From Candidatus Binatia bacterium (GTDB taxonomy: Bacteria > Desulfobacterota > Binatia > UBA9968 > JAJDTQ01): a DNA stretch of 64,000 nucleotides. This document shows positions 1 to 8,328 of the stretch, piece by piece. Numbering within the stretch: the stretch's first letter is position 1; each line of letters starts with the position of its first letter. The DNA lies in NCBI GenBank assembly GCA_022824205.1, contig JAJEAI010000198.1, positions 1 through 64,000 of the forward strand. The letters are read 5' to 3'. The notes below the pieces were generated by a model. The model was not told the origin of the DNA. It searched no databases and was given only the letters and a program-made list of their open reading frames with translations. A program made the translations under genes and the position numbers.

Positions 1-210
1 CCCTTGAAATTCCAGTTGCTCCAAAATACACTCTGTCATCGTGGGACCTCGTTCCTCGACCCGCCAAGTCGTTGATATGATTACTTTATATCACGAACTG
101 AGGTCCCGCTCCCCACCCTTGGTGAAATATCCGGGCTAGCCCGAGGGTAGCCTGAGCTTCCAGGCTGCAGAGTTCCGCCCTACAGCTGGCCACTTGTTAG
201 TTGGTTAGCG
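1..210. other. no gene recognised at the left edge
   Basis: This stretch is more AT-rich than the rest of the window and I see no reading frame with protein-like content, no RNA gene and no convincing terminator. It lies downstream of the minus-strand KTSC gene, so it would hold the 3' end of that transcript. Confidence 0.5.
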
Positions 211-432
211 TTAGCCGCTGTGTCGACCGTGTGGCTTGTGGTTCAGCACTTTGTGGATGTATTGCCCCCGAGACTGTCCCGGCGCTGTGAATTCGGCCCA
301 AACATTGGGGGGACAAGCAGAGTATCGCCATTCGACGCCGTTCGGGAAGCGCACATATATCGTCTCGGTCTCTGGATCATACGCCTCTGCTGTGATCCGA
401 TCCGAGCCCGTCACTGGAATCCACTCAATCAT
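211..432 (-). CDS. KTSC-domain small protein, third gene of a SIR2-HerA operon
   Basis: A 73-residue single-domain protein that fits the KTSC family (named from a lysyl-tRNA synthetase C-terminal domain; possible nucleic-acid binding, function unproven). The family features visible are an N-terminal IEWIPVTGSDRI strand, a central aromatic-x-aromatic motif (WRY, residues 35-37) and the conserved block SRGQYIHKVLN near residues 54-64. I chose the ATG at 432 because it overlaps the HerA stop by 8 nt (ATGATTGA), which implies translational coupling; an upstream in-frame GTG at 453 would lie deeper in herA. The position makes it a candidate accessory of the defence pair. No catalytic motif is visible, so a direct effector role is not supported. 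Confidence 0.75.
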   Translation of the reverse strand: MIEWIPVTGSDRITAEAYDPETETIYVRFPNGVEWRYSACPPNVWAEFTAPGQSRGQYIHKVLNHKPHGRHSG

Positions 433-2188
433 TGTTTCCCTCGTAGGTTCCACGCCAAGCCGCTATTGCAGGACGGATGTCGGGCAAGTTAGGTCTTCGT
501 CGCCAGGAGTCTAGTAATGGATCGTCGGCAAGTGGCTTTGGGTCGGGCAGATCGAATAGGACGCGAGCGGGCAAAATCACAGACTCACCGCTGACAACTC
601 CTTCCCCCGTCCGTAAAGATGGTAGGATGCTTGCCAGTCCCGAAATTGTGTCTGGAAGAGCGGCTCGGATCATTCCTTGATCTTCCGAATTGGAGAGGCG
701 CAGCGCTACCAACGTCCCACATTGGGCGAGCGCCGTATCGGGCAACTCCGCCGGTCGTTGAGTTACTAGCCAGAGGCCGACACCGTACTTCCGGCCCTCC
801 CGTGCAATTCTATTGGCCGAGTCTCGGGTTAGGGCACTTGCATTGTCACCGAGGTACCGGTGGGCCTCCTCCAAAACGACAAGCACAGGACTCGGCCGTC
901 CAATCCCAGGTCCGTTGTAGGTGCAACGCATCGAAACCTCGAAAATTAGGTTGAGCACAACACCAATTGCGAGGTCGGCAGCCAAGGTCGGCACGCCACT
1001 GAAATCCAAGACTGACACCGGTTTTTTCTCACCCAGCCAATCATGCATTACCTGCACCAAGGGATCAGTCCCTTCGGGATCGCCCTCGGGCTTTTGAAAG
1101 AATTGAAGCTGCGGATCAAGCAGGCCAAGGCGTAAGAGGTCCGGTGTGGTGCCATAGGTGCCATGATAAGGTCCCTTGAAGGGGGGTTGACCACCAGGTC
1201 CATATGGCTCGAATGTGGAAGGGCGCAAAGCCATCGGATCGCCAGCGCCGGTCCTACGGACGGTGGACGGATCGGCCGCTACCTGCCTTGTCTCTTTGTT
1301 TTCCGCGTCAAGTTGGTGCCAAATTCGTCTTATGTCAAATGGGACTGGAGTGTCCGCCGTGATAGCCGCAGGATCCAAGGCGAGCCAGCTCGCCGATTCC
1401 ACAAACCGGCGACGATGCTCTGTGACGAGTTCTGTGAAGCGGTTGAGAAATGTCGCACTGCCAGTAGATCCCGCAAATGCGCGCGCAACATCAACCGCAG
1501 GGAGTGCCCAATAAGGAACACGCAGTTGGTCCTTGCCGCCGGCCAGAACACTCTTGATGGAAGCCCTCTTGGCCAGTGCTTTTGCGTATTCGCCGTGAGG
1601 GTCGATGACAATAACATTGGCGGCCTTCCAACCGCCGGTAACAAGGCCTTGCAACAGCGAGGCGACGGCACTCGTCTTCCCGGAGCCAGTAGACCCCACG
1701 ATGGCGGCATGTCGTACGACGAATCGGGAGACGTCGACACAGACGGGAACTTCCTCTGCTGCGGCTAAGCGGCCTAGGCGGAGATTGCGCGCGTCGGGGC
1801 TTGGAAAGACTGATTCAAGCTGTTCCGCGGTTGCAAAGTGCACCGGATCATCGAGGCCTGGATATGCCCCAACTCCTCGCTGGAAACGGCCGGTCCCCCG
1901 ATCAATCTCCCCAAGTAGTTGAACCTGAAGCCACCGCTCGTCATGTTGGACCGATTCGGCGGGTTTGATTGGGCCGGAGAGTTCCGCAATCCCAACAAGG
2001 TCTACTGTTGCGATCAGGTCGACAAGGCCTTGAGGGATCCGTATGAGTGAAGCAATTTGACCAACAGACTGAAGCTGGCCGCGATAAATTGGTGCCGTAC
2101 CTGCTAGGTCGGGATCAAGCGCGACTGTAACGGTCGAACCTAGGATATGACGTATCCGGCCGATGTGAGTCGGGTCGGCTTCAGCCAT
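425..2188 (-). CDS. herA: HerA-family ATPase of a SIR2-HerA defence pair
   Basis: A 587-residue DNA-translocase-type ATPase. An N-terminal beta-barrel-like segment (about residues 1-100, the HAS-barrel region of HerA) precedes Walker A GSTGSGKTSAV near residue 167, the HerA hallmark VIDPHGEY shortly after, and Walker B VLVVLEEAHRYL near residue 440. Length matches HerA partners of SIR2 in known anti-phage pairs (SIR2-HerA, also called Nezha), in which the hexamer scaffolds SIR2 and the complex depletes NAD+ or cuts DNA on phage sensing. A TTG lies six bases upstream, but ATG 2188 overlaps the SIR2 stop by 8 nt (ATGGCTGA) and is preferred. The gene itself is intact although its upstream partner is not. 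Family assignment is strong; activity in this genome is doubtful because of the partner's lesions. Confidence 0.88.
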   Translation of the reverse strand: MAEADPTHIGRIRHILGSTVTVALDPDLAGTAPIYRGQLQSVGQIASLIRIPQGLVDLIATVDLVGIAELSGPIKPAESVQHDERWLQVQLLGEIDRGTGRFQRGVGAYPGLDDPVHFATAEQLESVFPSPDARNLRLGRLAAAEEVPVCVDVSRFVVRHAAIVGSTGSGKTSAVASLLQGLVTGGWKAANVIVIDPHGEYAKALAKRASIKSVLAGGKDQLRVPYWALPAVDVARAFAGSTGSATFLNRFTELVTEHRRRFVESASWLALDPAAITADTPVPFDIRRIWHQLDAENKETRQVAADPSTVRRTGAGDPMALRPSTFEPYGPGGQPPFKGPYHGTYGTTPDLLRLGLLDPQLQFFQKPEGDPEGTDPLVQVMHDWLGEKKPVSVLDFSGVPTLAADLAIGVVLNLIFEVSMRCTYNGPGIGRPSPVLVVLEEAHRYLGDNASALTRDSANRIAREGRKYGVGLWLVTQRPAELPDTALAQCGTLVALRLSNSEDQGMIRAALPDTISGLASILPSLRTGEGVVSGESVILPARVLFDLPDPKPLADDPLLDSWRRRPNLPDIRPAIAAWRGTYEGNND

Positions 2189-3319
2189 CGACAATTCCGT
2201 TCACTTGCCTCTGCTCGCCAGCGATGGCCTTCTTCAGCAATTCGTTCAGATCGCCATCGTTCCCAGTCAATTGGGCTGTGCTCTGGGCCAAGTGTCTCGC
2301 CAAGCATTCAAAATCCCGCAGTGCGAATTTACCATCGTTCCAGATGTTGGACGAGGCCTCCTTGGGTTCCTGCCATTCCGCTTGGATGCCACCGAGAATG
2401 GCTTCACGACCCGAGACAACTTGGAGATTTGGCATGATTCTCGCGCGTTGGGCGAGCGCTTGAGGAATCTCTTCGTACAAAAAGGCTAGGAACTCGGAAC
2501 GTTGACGCCGTGTAGCGGCATCGAAAATCATTTCATTGAGGTGATCGTCGCCGAAGGAATAGCCGGTAATCACCATCAACGTCTCAGGTTGGTGAAGTGC
2601 CCGCCTGAAACGATCCTGAAGTACTAGAAAAGGAACGCGGCGTGATTCTTCATACTTCGTGTCTGACGGATAAATCGCGACAGCTTCGCTTTCAGGTACG
2701 GGATGGCCGCGTCTGACGATCTGATTGTTGGCGTCCCATGCCCAGTTGACTGAACCATGTAACTTCCAAAGCCGCACAAAGAAGGAAGGCATCGCCTCGG
2801 AATCGGATCCTGGCAACGCTTCAACCAAATCGGTGTGAAAGCGAAGCTGCCCTGAAGAGTTCCGACAAACCCATCGAAGTAGGGCACGCGCATCTTTTCC
2901 AGGGCGTTTTCCAGAAGGAGATCGTAATTCACGGTGAACAACTCCACAGGATAGTGGTAGTTTGCACGTGCCGCCCATGCTGCCAAGCAAATCACTGCAT
3001 CGTGGTTTTCGGCGTTGACGTTTAGGGACTTAACAATAAGTCGACAAATGGCTCTGTCTAGGTCCTCGGCCTTAGGACCTGTCAAGCCGTCGATACTATC
3101 CTGAGCGGAGGCAACGGCCGAGATGCGACGTATGCGGCTCAATGCGTCCTCAAGGTTACGGTTGGCAAGCTGGTGCTCAAGTACTTGCCGGTTCGGGGCT
3201 TCCAAACCGTCTAACACACACTGTTGTAGCCTCTTGACGTCTGGTAGACCGCATGCCCTTCCTACACCAGCGCCAAAGAAGGGCGCATACGTGGCGGGAT
3301 CGTGTCGCGAGTTTTGAGC
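2181..3319 (-). pseudogene. SIR2-like NADase/defence protein, frameshifted and without a start
   Basis: Joined across two frames this reads as a SIR2-domain protein of about 375 residues. Visible motifs in order are FFGAGVGRACGLP (NAD-binding GAG motif), ELFTVNYDLLLENAL, then after a frame change WKLHGSVNW and GYSFGDDHLNEM, all typical of defence SIR2 proteins. Two lesions are seen. First, the reading passes from one frame to the next at about 2835-2850, after the block DGFVGTLQG. Second, in the frame that carries the GAG motif there is no ATG, GTG or TTG between an in-frame stop (3320-3322) and the motif; the first usable GTG (3217) lies behind it and would delete it. The 3' end overlaps herA. 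A sequencing or assembly error could explain one lesion but hardly both. Confidence 0.8.
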
Positions 3320-3322
3320 CTA

Positions 3323-3769
3323 GAGAGGATGAGAAGCGCAAGGGATCGTGCATTTGGTATAGCTTCATCCGGTCGCTGCGAAGTGCCGTCCTCGGGTAGT
3401 CATTCGGGCAACAACGCTTGGTAACGCAGCCTCGTCATGACGAAAATTCGGATGGAACAAGGCGCGCCACTGCCTAGGAACTCCGAGAGAATATCCTCCT
3501 ATTATGGTTGTCTTTACCATCAACCGTATGAGTGTACATTATGAACAAGGTGTTTCCAAATGGCCAACACAAGAGTTTTGTCAGGGGAAGAGGGCGACCT
3601 CCCGGAACCTCTTGTCGTGATCGTTGGGCGGTGCGCTCGGAGGCGTTTAGGCGGTGGTCCGGGACCTTCTTGCGACGGTCTGGCTGACATCCGGGGCCAC
3701 TCTAGCACAGGGTGGCACACAGCGCCCAATCCAGTCTTGCGCGACGTTGTGAACCCACGTGATGGATGA
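3323..3769. other. intergenic region between SIR2 remnant and RES-Xre module
   Basis: About 450 bases with no reading frame I can support; the frames here lack family-like motifs. The region would hold the lost promoter and start of the SIR2-HerA operon (minus strand) and ends with a promoter for the plus-strand antitoxin. Confidence 0.4.
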
Positions 3770-3798
3770 TTGACAAGACGCCGTTTGCCGGATAATGT
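3770..3798 (+). promoter_or_regulatory. sigma-70-like promoter of the first RES-Xre module
   Basis: A perfect TTGACA (3770-3775) is followed 15-17 bases later by GATAAT/TAATGT (3791-3798). The antitoxin ATG is at 3806, so transcription would begin only a few bases before it. No Shine-Dalgarno sequence is visible, which suggests a leaderless or near-leaderless message. Confidence 0.55.
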
Positions 3799-3805
3799 TC
3801 GGAAT

Positions 3806-4426
3806 ATGGCAAAAGGCCAAAGACAACCCGATCCAAGTCCGTTCGAGAACCCGACGGCGGCGGCCGCGGCAATCGAGGCGTTGACCCGCGCCCATGCAAT
3901 GGGTTTGCTTTCCGGCAAAATCACGCGTTTGGACGAGACTGCCTTCAATGGGTTGGAGAGAGGACTGGCCGATGCCGGGATTGCTCGGGGGCTGAATTTG
4001 GACCTTGAGACGGCTGCAAACACCGATCCGGAGAGGTTGTCGGTCCTATTCAAGAAGATAAGCGCCGCGCTCGACGAGTCTCCGGTTCCCGACCGGGAGT
4101 GGCGGGCCGTCGAACGGATTCTGGGACTGGAGCCGATGGCTGGACTCATTGGGATCTCGGTTTCCAGCGCTCGTCGCTACCACGCCGGCGAACGGACCAC
4201 GCCTGATGGGGTCGCCGCCCGTCTCCATTTCCTTGCGTTCGTGGTGGGTGATCTTGCGGGTGCGTACAACGATGTCGGCGTCCGCCGCTGGTTCCACCGT
4301 CCACGCAGGCTGCTGAACGGGAAGTCGCCCGCCCAGTTGCTCGTAGGCAACTGGGAACCCCACGACGACGGGCCTCGCCAAGTGCGTGAGCTGGCCTCCT
4401 CCCTTGGACCGTCGCCCGCGACATGA
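3806..4426 (+). CDS. Xre/MbcA/ParS-type antitoxin of a RES toxin
   Basis: A 206-residue antitoxin of the MbcA/ParS/Xre group, which neutralises an NAD+-degrading RES toxin and normally represses its own operon. The central part (about residues 100-145) reads as a helix-turn-helix-like segment with LIGISVSSARRYHAGERTTP, and the C-terminal toxin-binding domain (DUF2384-like) carries VRRWFHRPRRLLNGKSPAQLL. It overlaps the downstream toxin start by 4 nt (ATGA). I chose ATG 3806 over an in-frame TTG at 3770 because that TTG lies inside the -35 box of the predicted promoter. Assignment is strong from both motifs and the neighbour. Confidence 0.88.
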   Translation: MAKGQRQPDPSPFENPTAAAAAIEALTRAHAMGLLSGKITRLDETAFNGLERGLADAGIARGLNLDLETAANTDPERLSVLFKKISAALDESPVPDREWRAVERILGLEPMAGLIGISVSSARRYHAGERTTPDGVAARLHFLAFVVGDLAGAYNDVGVRRWFHRPRRLLNGKSPAQLLVGNWEPHDDGPRQVRELASSLGPSPAT

Positions 4427-4968
4427 TCGTTTTTCGGCACGCCGATCCGCGTTTCCCGTTCCTGCGGGAAGACTCGGCCCAATTCGAAGGTCGATGGAAT
4501 ACCCCGGGCCAGTTGACGCATTATTTCACCGATACGGCCGATGGCGCGTGGGCGGAGTTTCTTCGTCACGAGGAAATAACAGATCCGGAAGACTTGGCGA
4601 CGGTTCGCCGGGCTCTCTGGGCGGTCGAGATCGGCGATCCTCGGTTGCCGCAGTCCGAGTTGACCCCGGAGACGCTGATCGGCAACCGGGATAGTTGGCC
4701 CGACTGCCAGAGCGAAGCGGATCGTCTTCGGCGCGAAGGCGCACCAGGGCTCACCGCGCCTTCCGCCGCTCTCCATTCGGGTGGTGCACGCGGCTGGCGG
4801 GTCGATCGGGGGCTACAACCCGGACCGACTCGGGATGGTATCGTGTTTGTGCTCTTCTGGCGGCGTCCGGATCTTGTCGGATGGCAAACCACGGCCGCCG
4901 GATACCCGGGCGAGGAACTTCTGGCCCATGTGCGCCACTTTGACGAACCTCTTCAAGGTACCGGTTAG
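4423..4968 (+). CDS. RES-domain toxin (NAD+ phosphorylase/hydrolase family)
   Basis: A 181-residue RES-domain protein. RES toxins bind and destroy NAD+, arresting growth when the antitoxin is lost. The conserved Arg is in FEGRWNTPG near residues 20-28, the conserved Glu in GAWAEFLRHEE around residues 42-52, and a Ser-containing segment (APSAALHSGG) lies in the C-terminal half, giving the R-E-S set that names the family. The ATG overlaps the antitoxin stop by 4 nt. It ends only about 90 bases from the convergent end of a second RES toxin. Length is usual for the family and no lesion is seen. Confidence 0.87.
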   Translation: MIVFRHADPRFPFLREDSAQFEGRWNTPGQLTHYFTDTADGAWAEFLRHEEITDPEDLATVRRALWAVEIGDPRLPQSELTPETLIGNRDSWPDCQSEADRLRREGAPGLTAPSAALHSGGARGWRVDRGLQPGPTRDGIVFVLFWRRPDLVGWQTTAAGYPGEELLAHVRHFDEPLQGTG

Positions 4969-5057
4969 GGTTACAGTGGCCAGGGCACACCATCTCCTGA
5001 CGTCGGGCGCCACGACTCATCGAGGCCAGCTCCCAGCGGGTGCAGTCCCGTCTCCTG

Positions 5058-5696
5058 TCAGATCGTAATCCTGATCCCGCCATGCAACGCCGCTTGCCGC
5101 ACGTCGGCAAGCAGCGTCTCATCGTGCCCTTGACGTAGGCTTGAGACGGCGAAGTCCGACTCCTTCACACGGTCCCCGAAGAAGACGTAGCAACGGCCGC
5201 TACCCTCCCGGTTCGAGATCCACACCATTCCGGCAGCATCGCTGATGGATCGATGAACGGCCTCGGCCCATCGCGCGGTCTGGCCATAGTATCTTGCCGG
5301 CGACTTGACGATTTCGACGTCCGATACCTTCCAGTCAATGAGGTTTCTTCGGAACAAAGGTGCCAGTACGAGGTCGCGTTTCGTCTCCAGGATCGAGTGC
5401 GCAAGTGCCGCCAGCCCGCTTGCGGGCCAGGTCGGGGTTTCCTGGTCAGGGCCGATGGCGTGGAAGAGCGACTCGTACGCCGCGACCTCGAAAGTCCTGC
5501 CGGCGTATAGGACGGGTATGCGCCGTCCCGTAGCGTCTGTGATTGGAGAGAAACGGGTCACGTGGCCTCCGGTGTTGAACTGCGCACTGCGCCACTGAAC
5601 GCCATGTATCCGGTGCAACTCCGAGCCCGCGGAAAGGGTTTCGAGTGGAGGGATAGGGGATAGCGCGACCGGTGGAACCGGAACGGAGAACTCCAC
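5058..5696 (-). CDS. second RES-domain toxin (NAD+-degrading)
   Basis: A 212-residue RES-family protein, only distantly similar to the neighbouring RES toxin. The key Arg is in GGHVTRFSPITD (about residues 43-54), the Glu in FEVAAYESLFHAI (about 70-82) and a Ser-rich segment, ISNREGSGRCYVFFGDRV, lies near residues 160-177. This is the RES subtype that begins with a proline-rich leader and a LHRIH strand. It starts with GTG at 5696, three nucleotides after the stop of its antitoxin gene, so the two are cotranscribed. Expected activity is NAD+ breakdown in the cytoplasm, held in check by the upstream protein. Confidence 0.85.
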   Translation of the reverse strand: MEFSVPVPPVALSPIPPLETLSAGSELHRIHGVQWRSAQFNTGGHVTRFSPITDATGRRIPVLYAGRTFEVAAYESLFHAIGPDQETPTWPASGLAALAHSILETKRDLVLAPLFRRNLIDWKVSDVEIVKSPARYYGQTARWAEAVHRSISDAAGMVWISNREGSGRCYVFFGDRVKESDFAVSSLRQGHDETLLADVRQAALHGGIRITI

Positions 5697-5699
5697 GAC

Positions 5700-6404
5700 T
5701 CAGCCCAGGTCGGCGGTTGTCAGGTCGGCGGCGGCAGCCAGCACGCCGTCCATGTCGTGTAGAGCGTCCTGGGGGGCCGCGTCGTCTTCGACCCAGCCGT
5801 TGCCGGAGGCGAACCAGAAGGCAATTTGCCAGGGCGACATGGATACGGGAAGCGCGGCGAGCACTCTCCCGACTTCAGGCCGCGGCCGTCCCTCGCGAAA
5901 CTGAAACGCCGGATAGAGGTCGGCCCGGCCCACAGGAACACCGAAGATCTTGCCCTGCCTCTTCCAGCGCGACGCGGGCTCGGAGGGATTTCGGGTCTTC
6001 AGCCCCGAAGCCTGTCTGATCTGGTTGCTCGTAAGGGTGCGGTGCCGGTCGATGTACTGCTTCCGCAGCAGTGCGTTGTCCATTTCGAGATCCGCCTCCG
6101 GATCGGTTGGCTGTTGGAGGCCGGCCATGGCGGCCAGGAGCGTCTGCGTGCGTTCCTCGCTGCGCGCCCGTTTCTGTTCCGGAGTGAGGCTAGCCGTCAA
6201 GAGCCGCAAGATTCGGACTGCGGCCGCCGCATCCCCGGACGGTACGGTTATGGCGACTACGTCCTCCGCCCCAATGCCTCCGATACCAAGCTCTGTGCGC
6301 ACCGCCCTTGGCATCCGCGCGACGACGTTTCGGGGTATGACGACCGGATTGCTCATGAGGTCTTTATGAGAAAGCTGATACAACTTCTTTATCACAACCC
6401 TCAT
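5700..6404 (-). CDS. probable antitoxin of the second RES module
   Basis: A 234-residue protein placed directly before a RES toxin. The C-terminal part fits the divergent RES-antitoxin domain: KRQGKIFGVPVGRADLYPAF, then PWQIAFWFASGNGWVED and a Pro-x-Asp-x-Leu ending. The middle holds TLTSNQIRQASGLKTRNPSEPASRWK, which looks like a DNA-binding helical segment. The N-terminal 70 residues (VVIPRNVVARMPRAVRTELG) are not recognised. ATG 6404 overlaps the stop of a 66-codon upstream frame by 4 nt (ATGA), which supports this start over the internal ATG at 6356. The antitoxin role is inferred from gene order and the C-terminal pattern. Confidence 0.72.
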   Translation of the reverse strand: MRVVIKKLYQLSHKDLMSNPVVIPRNVVARMPRAVRTELGIGGIGAEDVVAITVPSGDAAAAVRILRLLTASLTPEQKRARSEERTQTLLAAMAGLQQPTDPEADLEMDNALLRKQYIDRHRTLTSNQIRQASGLKTRNPSEPASRWKRQGKIFGVPVGRADLYPAFQFREGRPRPEVGRVLAALPVSMSPWQIAFWFASGNGWVEDDAAPQDALHDMDGVLAAAADLTTADLG

Positions 6405-6601
6405 GTCTTTTCCAGTGGCGTGTACTGAAAAACTCCCGGGCCGTTGTCGGCCACGACTGCCCCCACTTGCGGCCTCTGCCAGCGGTAGAACGGCAGCATG
6501 TCGTGATGAGGCGCCACAACCATCGTGTAGGATACCGGGATATATCGCCCCGGGGACACCGAAGCCACCGGCGACAGGCTGTCCGTGATGGACGTGGACA
6601 A
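6401..6601 (-). CDS. unrecognised 66-residue protein coupled to the RES antitoxin
   Basis: I do not recognise this protein. It reads from TTG 6601 (or in-frame GTG codons at 6568 or 6559) and contains protein-like text such as GRYIPVSYTMVVAPHHDMLP and FYRWQRPQVGAVVADNGPG. Its TGA is embedded in the ATGA that starts the antitoxin, the spacing expected for translational coupling. It could be a third component of the RES module, or the surviving C-terminal end of a larger gene cut off by the ABC operon upstream. No membrane segment or signal peptide is seen. Confidence 0.4.
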   Translation of the reverse strand: MSTSITDSLSPVASVSPGRYIPVSYTMVVAPHHDMLPFYRWQRPQVGAVVADNGPGVFQYTPLEKT

Positions 6602-6634
6602 GGTGAGGCTGGTCGACCGGAAATAGCGGCCGGC

Positions 6635-7465
6635 CTACTTCAGCCCGCCCCCGAACCCCCTCGTCAATCCCTTCTGCACGAACCCCACCAGCAACAGGAT
6701 CGGCAGGGACGCCAGGAACCCGATGGCGGAGAGCTTGCCCCAGAACGTCTCGTCCTCGGTGATGAGGGTGGCGATGAAGGTGGGCAGGGTGAACTTGGAC
6801 GGGGACTGGATGAACAGAAGGGCGTAGGCGAATTCGTTCCAGCTCAGGATCATGACGAAGACGGCCGTGGCGATGATGCCGGGGATCATGACGGGAACGA
6901 CGATGTAGACGAGCCTGCGCGCCAGCGACGCGCCGTCCACCAGGGCGGCCTCCTCGTACTCCACGGGCACGTCCCGGACGAAGCCCAGCAGCATCCAGAT
7001 GGCGAAGGGAAGGGTGTAGACCTGGTAGACGATGATGAGGCCCATCAGGGTGTCGAGGAGGGACAGGGCGCGCAGCACCTGGTAGAGCGGGATGGCGAGG
7101 GAGATGGGCGGCGTGAGCTTGACCAGCAGCACGAAGACCAGGAAGGCCATGTCCAGCCTGGCGGGGAACCGGAGGCGCACCAGCGCGTACGCGGCGGGGA
7201 ACCCCGCGGCCAGGGACAGGCTGGTGGCGCCGAGCGCGACGATGATGCTGTTGAGGGCCTTGCCCGCGACGTCGTCGGCCATGAGCGCGCGGTAGTGCTC
7301 CAGGGTCGCGGACGAGGGCCAGAGAGAAATGGAGGGGGAGATGTACTCGATGGGCGGACGCAGGGACGTGGCCGCCATCCACACGATGGGCAGCAGGAAC
7401 AGGACCGCCGCGAGATAGGTGGCGGCGCCGCGCGCCCAGGCGCCCGCCGAACTTCCGCCCGTCAC
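6635..7465 (-). CDS. carbohydrate ABC transporter permease, MalG/UgpE type
   Basis: A 276-residue inner-membrane permease with about six hydrophobic helices. The cytoplasmic EAA loop reads EYEEAALVDGASLARRLVYI (about residues 185-205), the site that docks the ATPase. It starts at GTG 7465, overlapping the stop of the upstream permease by 4 nt. Together with the MalF-type partner, the binding protein at 8541 and the ATPase at 11023 it makes a complete CUT1-type importer. The likely substrates are a sugar, a polyol or a glycerol-phosphate; the sequence does not decide. Confidence 0.86.
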   Translation of the reverse strand: MTGGSSAGAWARGAATYLAAVLFLLPIVWMAATSLRPPIEYISPSISLWPSSATLEHYRALMADDVAGKALNSIIVALGATSLSLAAGFPAAYALVRLRFPARLDMAFLVFVLLVKLTPPISLAIPLYQVLRALSLLDTLMGLIIVYQVYTLPFAIWMLLGFVRDVPVEYEEAALVDGASLARRLVYIVVPVMIPGIIATAVFVMILSWNEFAYALLFIQSPSKFTLPTFIATLITEDETFWGKLSAIGFLASLPILLLVGFVQKGLTRGFGGGLK

Positions 7466-8328
7466 GAGGACCCCCTCAGGAGCCTGGCTGCGTAAAACGC
7501 GGCCAGCACCCCCGCCACCACCACCATGATGATCGACGCCGCCGACGCCAGTCCGACGTCGAAGAACTTGAACCCGAGGCGGTACACGTACATGGACAGG
7601 GTCTCGGTGGCCTGGCCCGGGCCGCCGCCGGTCAGCGCGAAGACCTTGTCGAAGATCTTGAAGGCGTCGACGCTCCGCAGCAGGGCGGCGAGGAACAGGT
7701 AGGGCGCCAGCAGCGGCAAGGTGATGGAGCGGAAAATCCGCACGGGTCCCGCGCCGTCCACCTCGGCGGCCTCGTACACCTCCCGCGGAATCACCTGAAG
7801 GCCGGCCAGCAGGATGATGAAGGTCAGCGGTGCGGTCTGCCAGGCGTCCACGATGACGAGCGAGAGCATCGCGATGTCCGGATTGAAAAGCCACTCCACC
7901 GGCGGGACCTGCGCGGCCCGCAGGACGTTGTTGAGAAACCCGAAGTCATAGTGGAACCAGGCGCGCCAGATGGCGGTGACCACCATGGTCGACAGGACGT
8001 ACGGCATGATGATCACGGGGATCACGAAGCGGCGTCCCGGTATCCTGCCGTTGACCAGAAGCGCCAGTGTCAGGCCGATGCCGACCTCGCTGGCGGTGGC
8101 GAGGACGGCGAAGACGATGGTGTTCCAGGTGGCGATGCGGAAGAAGCGGTGCGAGAAGAGCTCGACGTAGTTCCCCAGGCCGGTGAAGGTCGCGCCCTCG
8201 AAGCCGTAGTCGGTGACGAACAGGGACAGCGCGAGCACGCGTCCGAGGGGATACAGGGTGAGCGCGGCGAACAGCGCCAGCGCGGGCAGCAGCAGGAGGA
8301 GAGCCAGTGCTTTGGAACGCTGGTGCAT
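7462..8328 (-). CDS. carbohydrate ABC transporter permease, MalF/UgpA type
   Basis: A 288-residue permease with an N-terminal membrane anchor (LALLLLLPALALFAALTLY) and about six helices. The EAA loop is REVYEAAEVDGAGPVRIFRS and the typical periplasmic/TM segment IFDKVFALTGGGPGQATE follows. It is the first permease behind the binding protein and overlaps the second by 4 nt. Its start codon lies in an exact 15-bp tandem duplication, so a mini-frame of four codons plus stop precedes the real ATG. Confidence 0.86.
   Translation of the reverse strand: MHQRSKALALLLLLPALALFAALTLYPLGRVLALSLFVTDYGFEGATFTGLGNYVELFSHRFFRIATWNTIVFAVLATASEVGIGLTLALLVNGRIPGRRFVIPVIIMPYVLSTMVVTAIWRAWFHYDFGFLNNVLRAAQVPPVEWLFNPDIAMLSLVIVDAWQTAPLTFIILLAGLQVIPREVYEAAEVDGAGPVRIFRSITLPLLAPYLFLAALLRSVDAFKIFDKVFALTGGGPGQATETLSMYVYRLGFKFFDVGLASAASIIMVVVAGVLAAFYAARLLRGSS

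Noticed and set aside
3520-4149. A 209-codon minus-strand frame opposite the Xre-type antitoxin
   Set aside because: The plus strand carries recognisable antitoxin motifs and an overlapping toxin; the antisense frame is Ser/Arg-rich without any family pattern.
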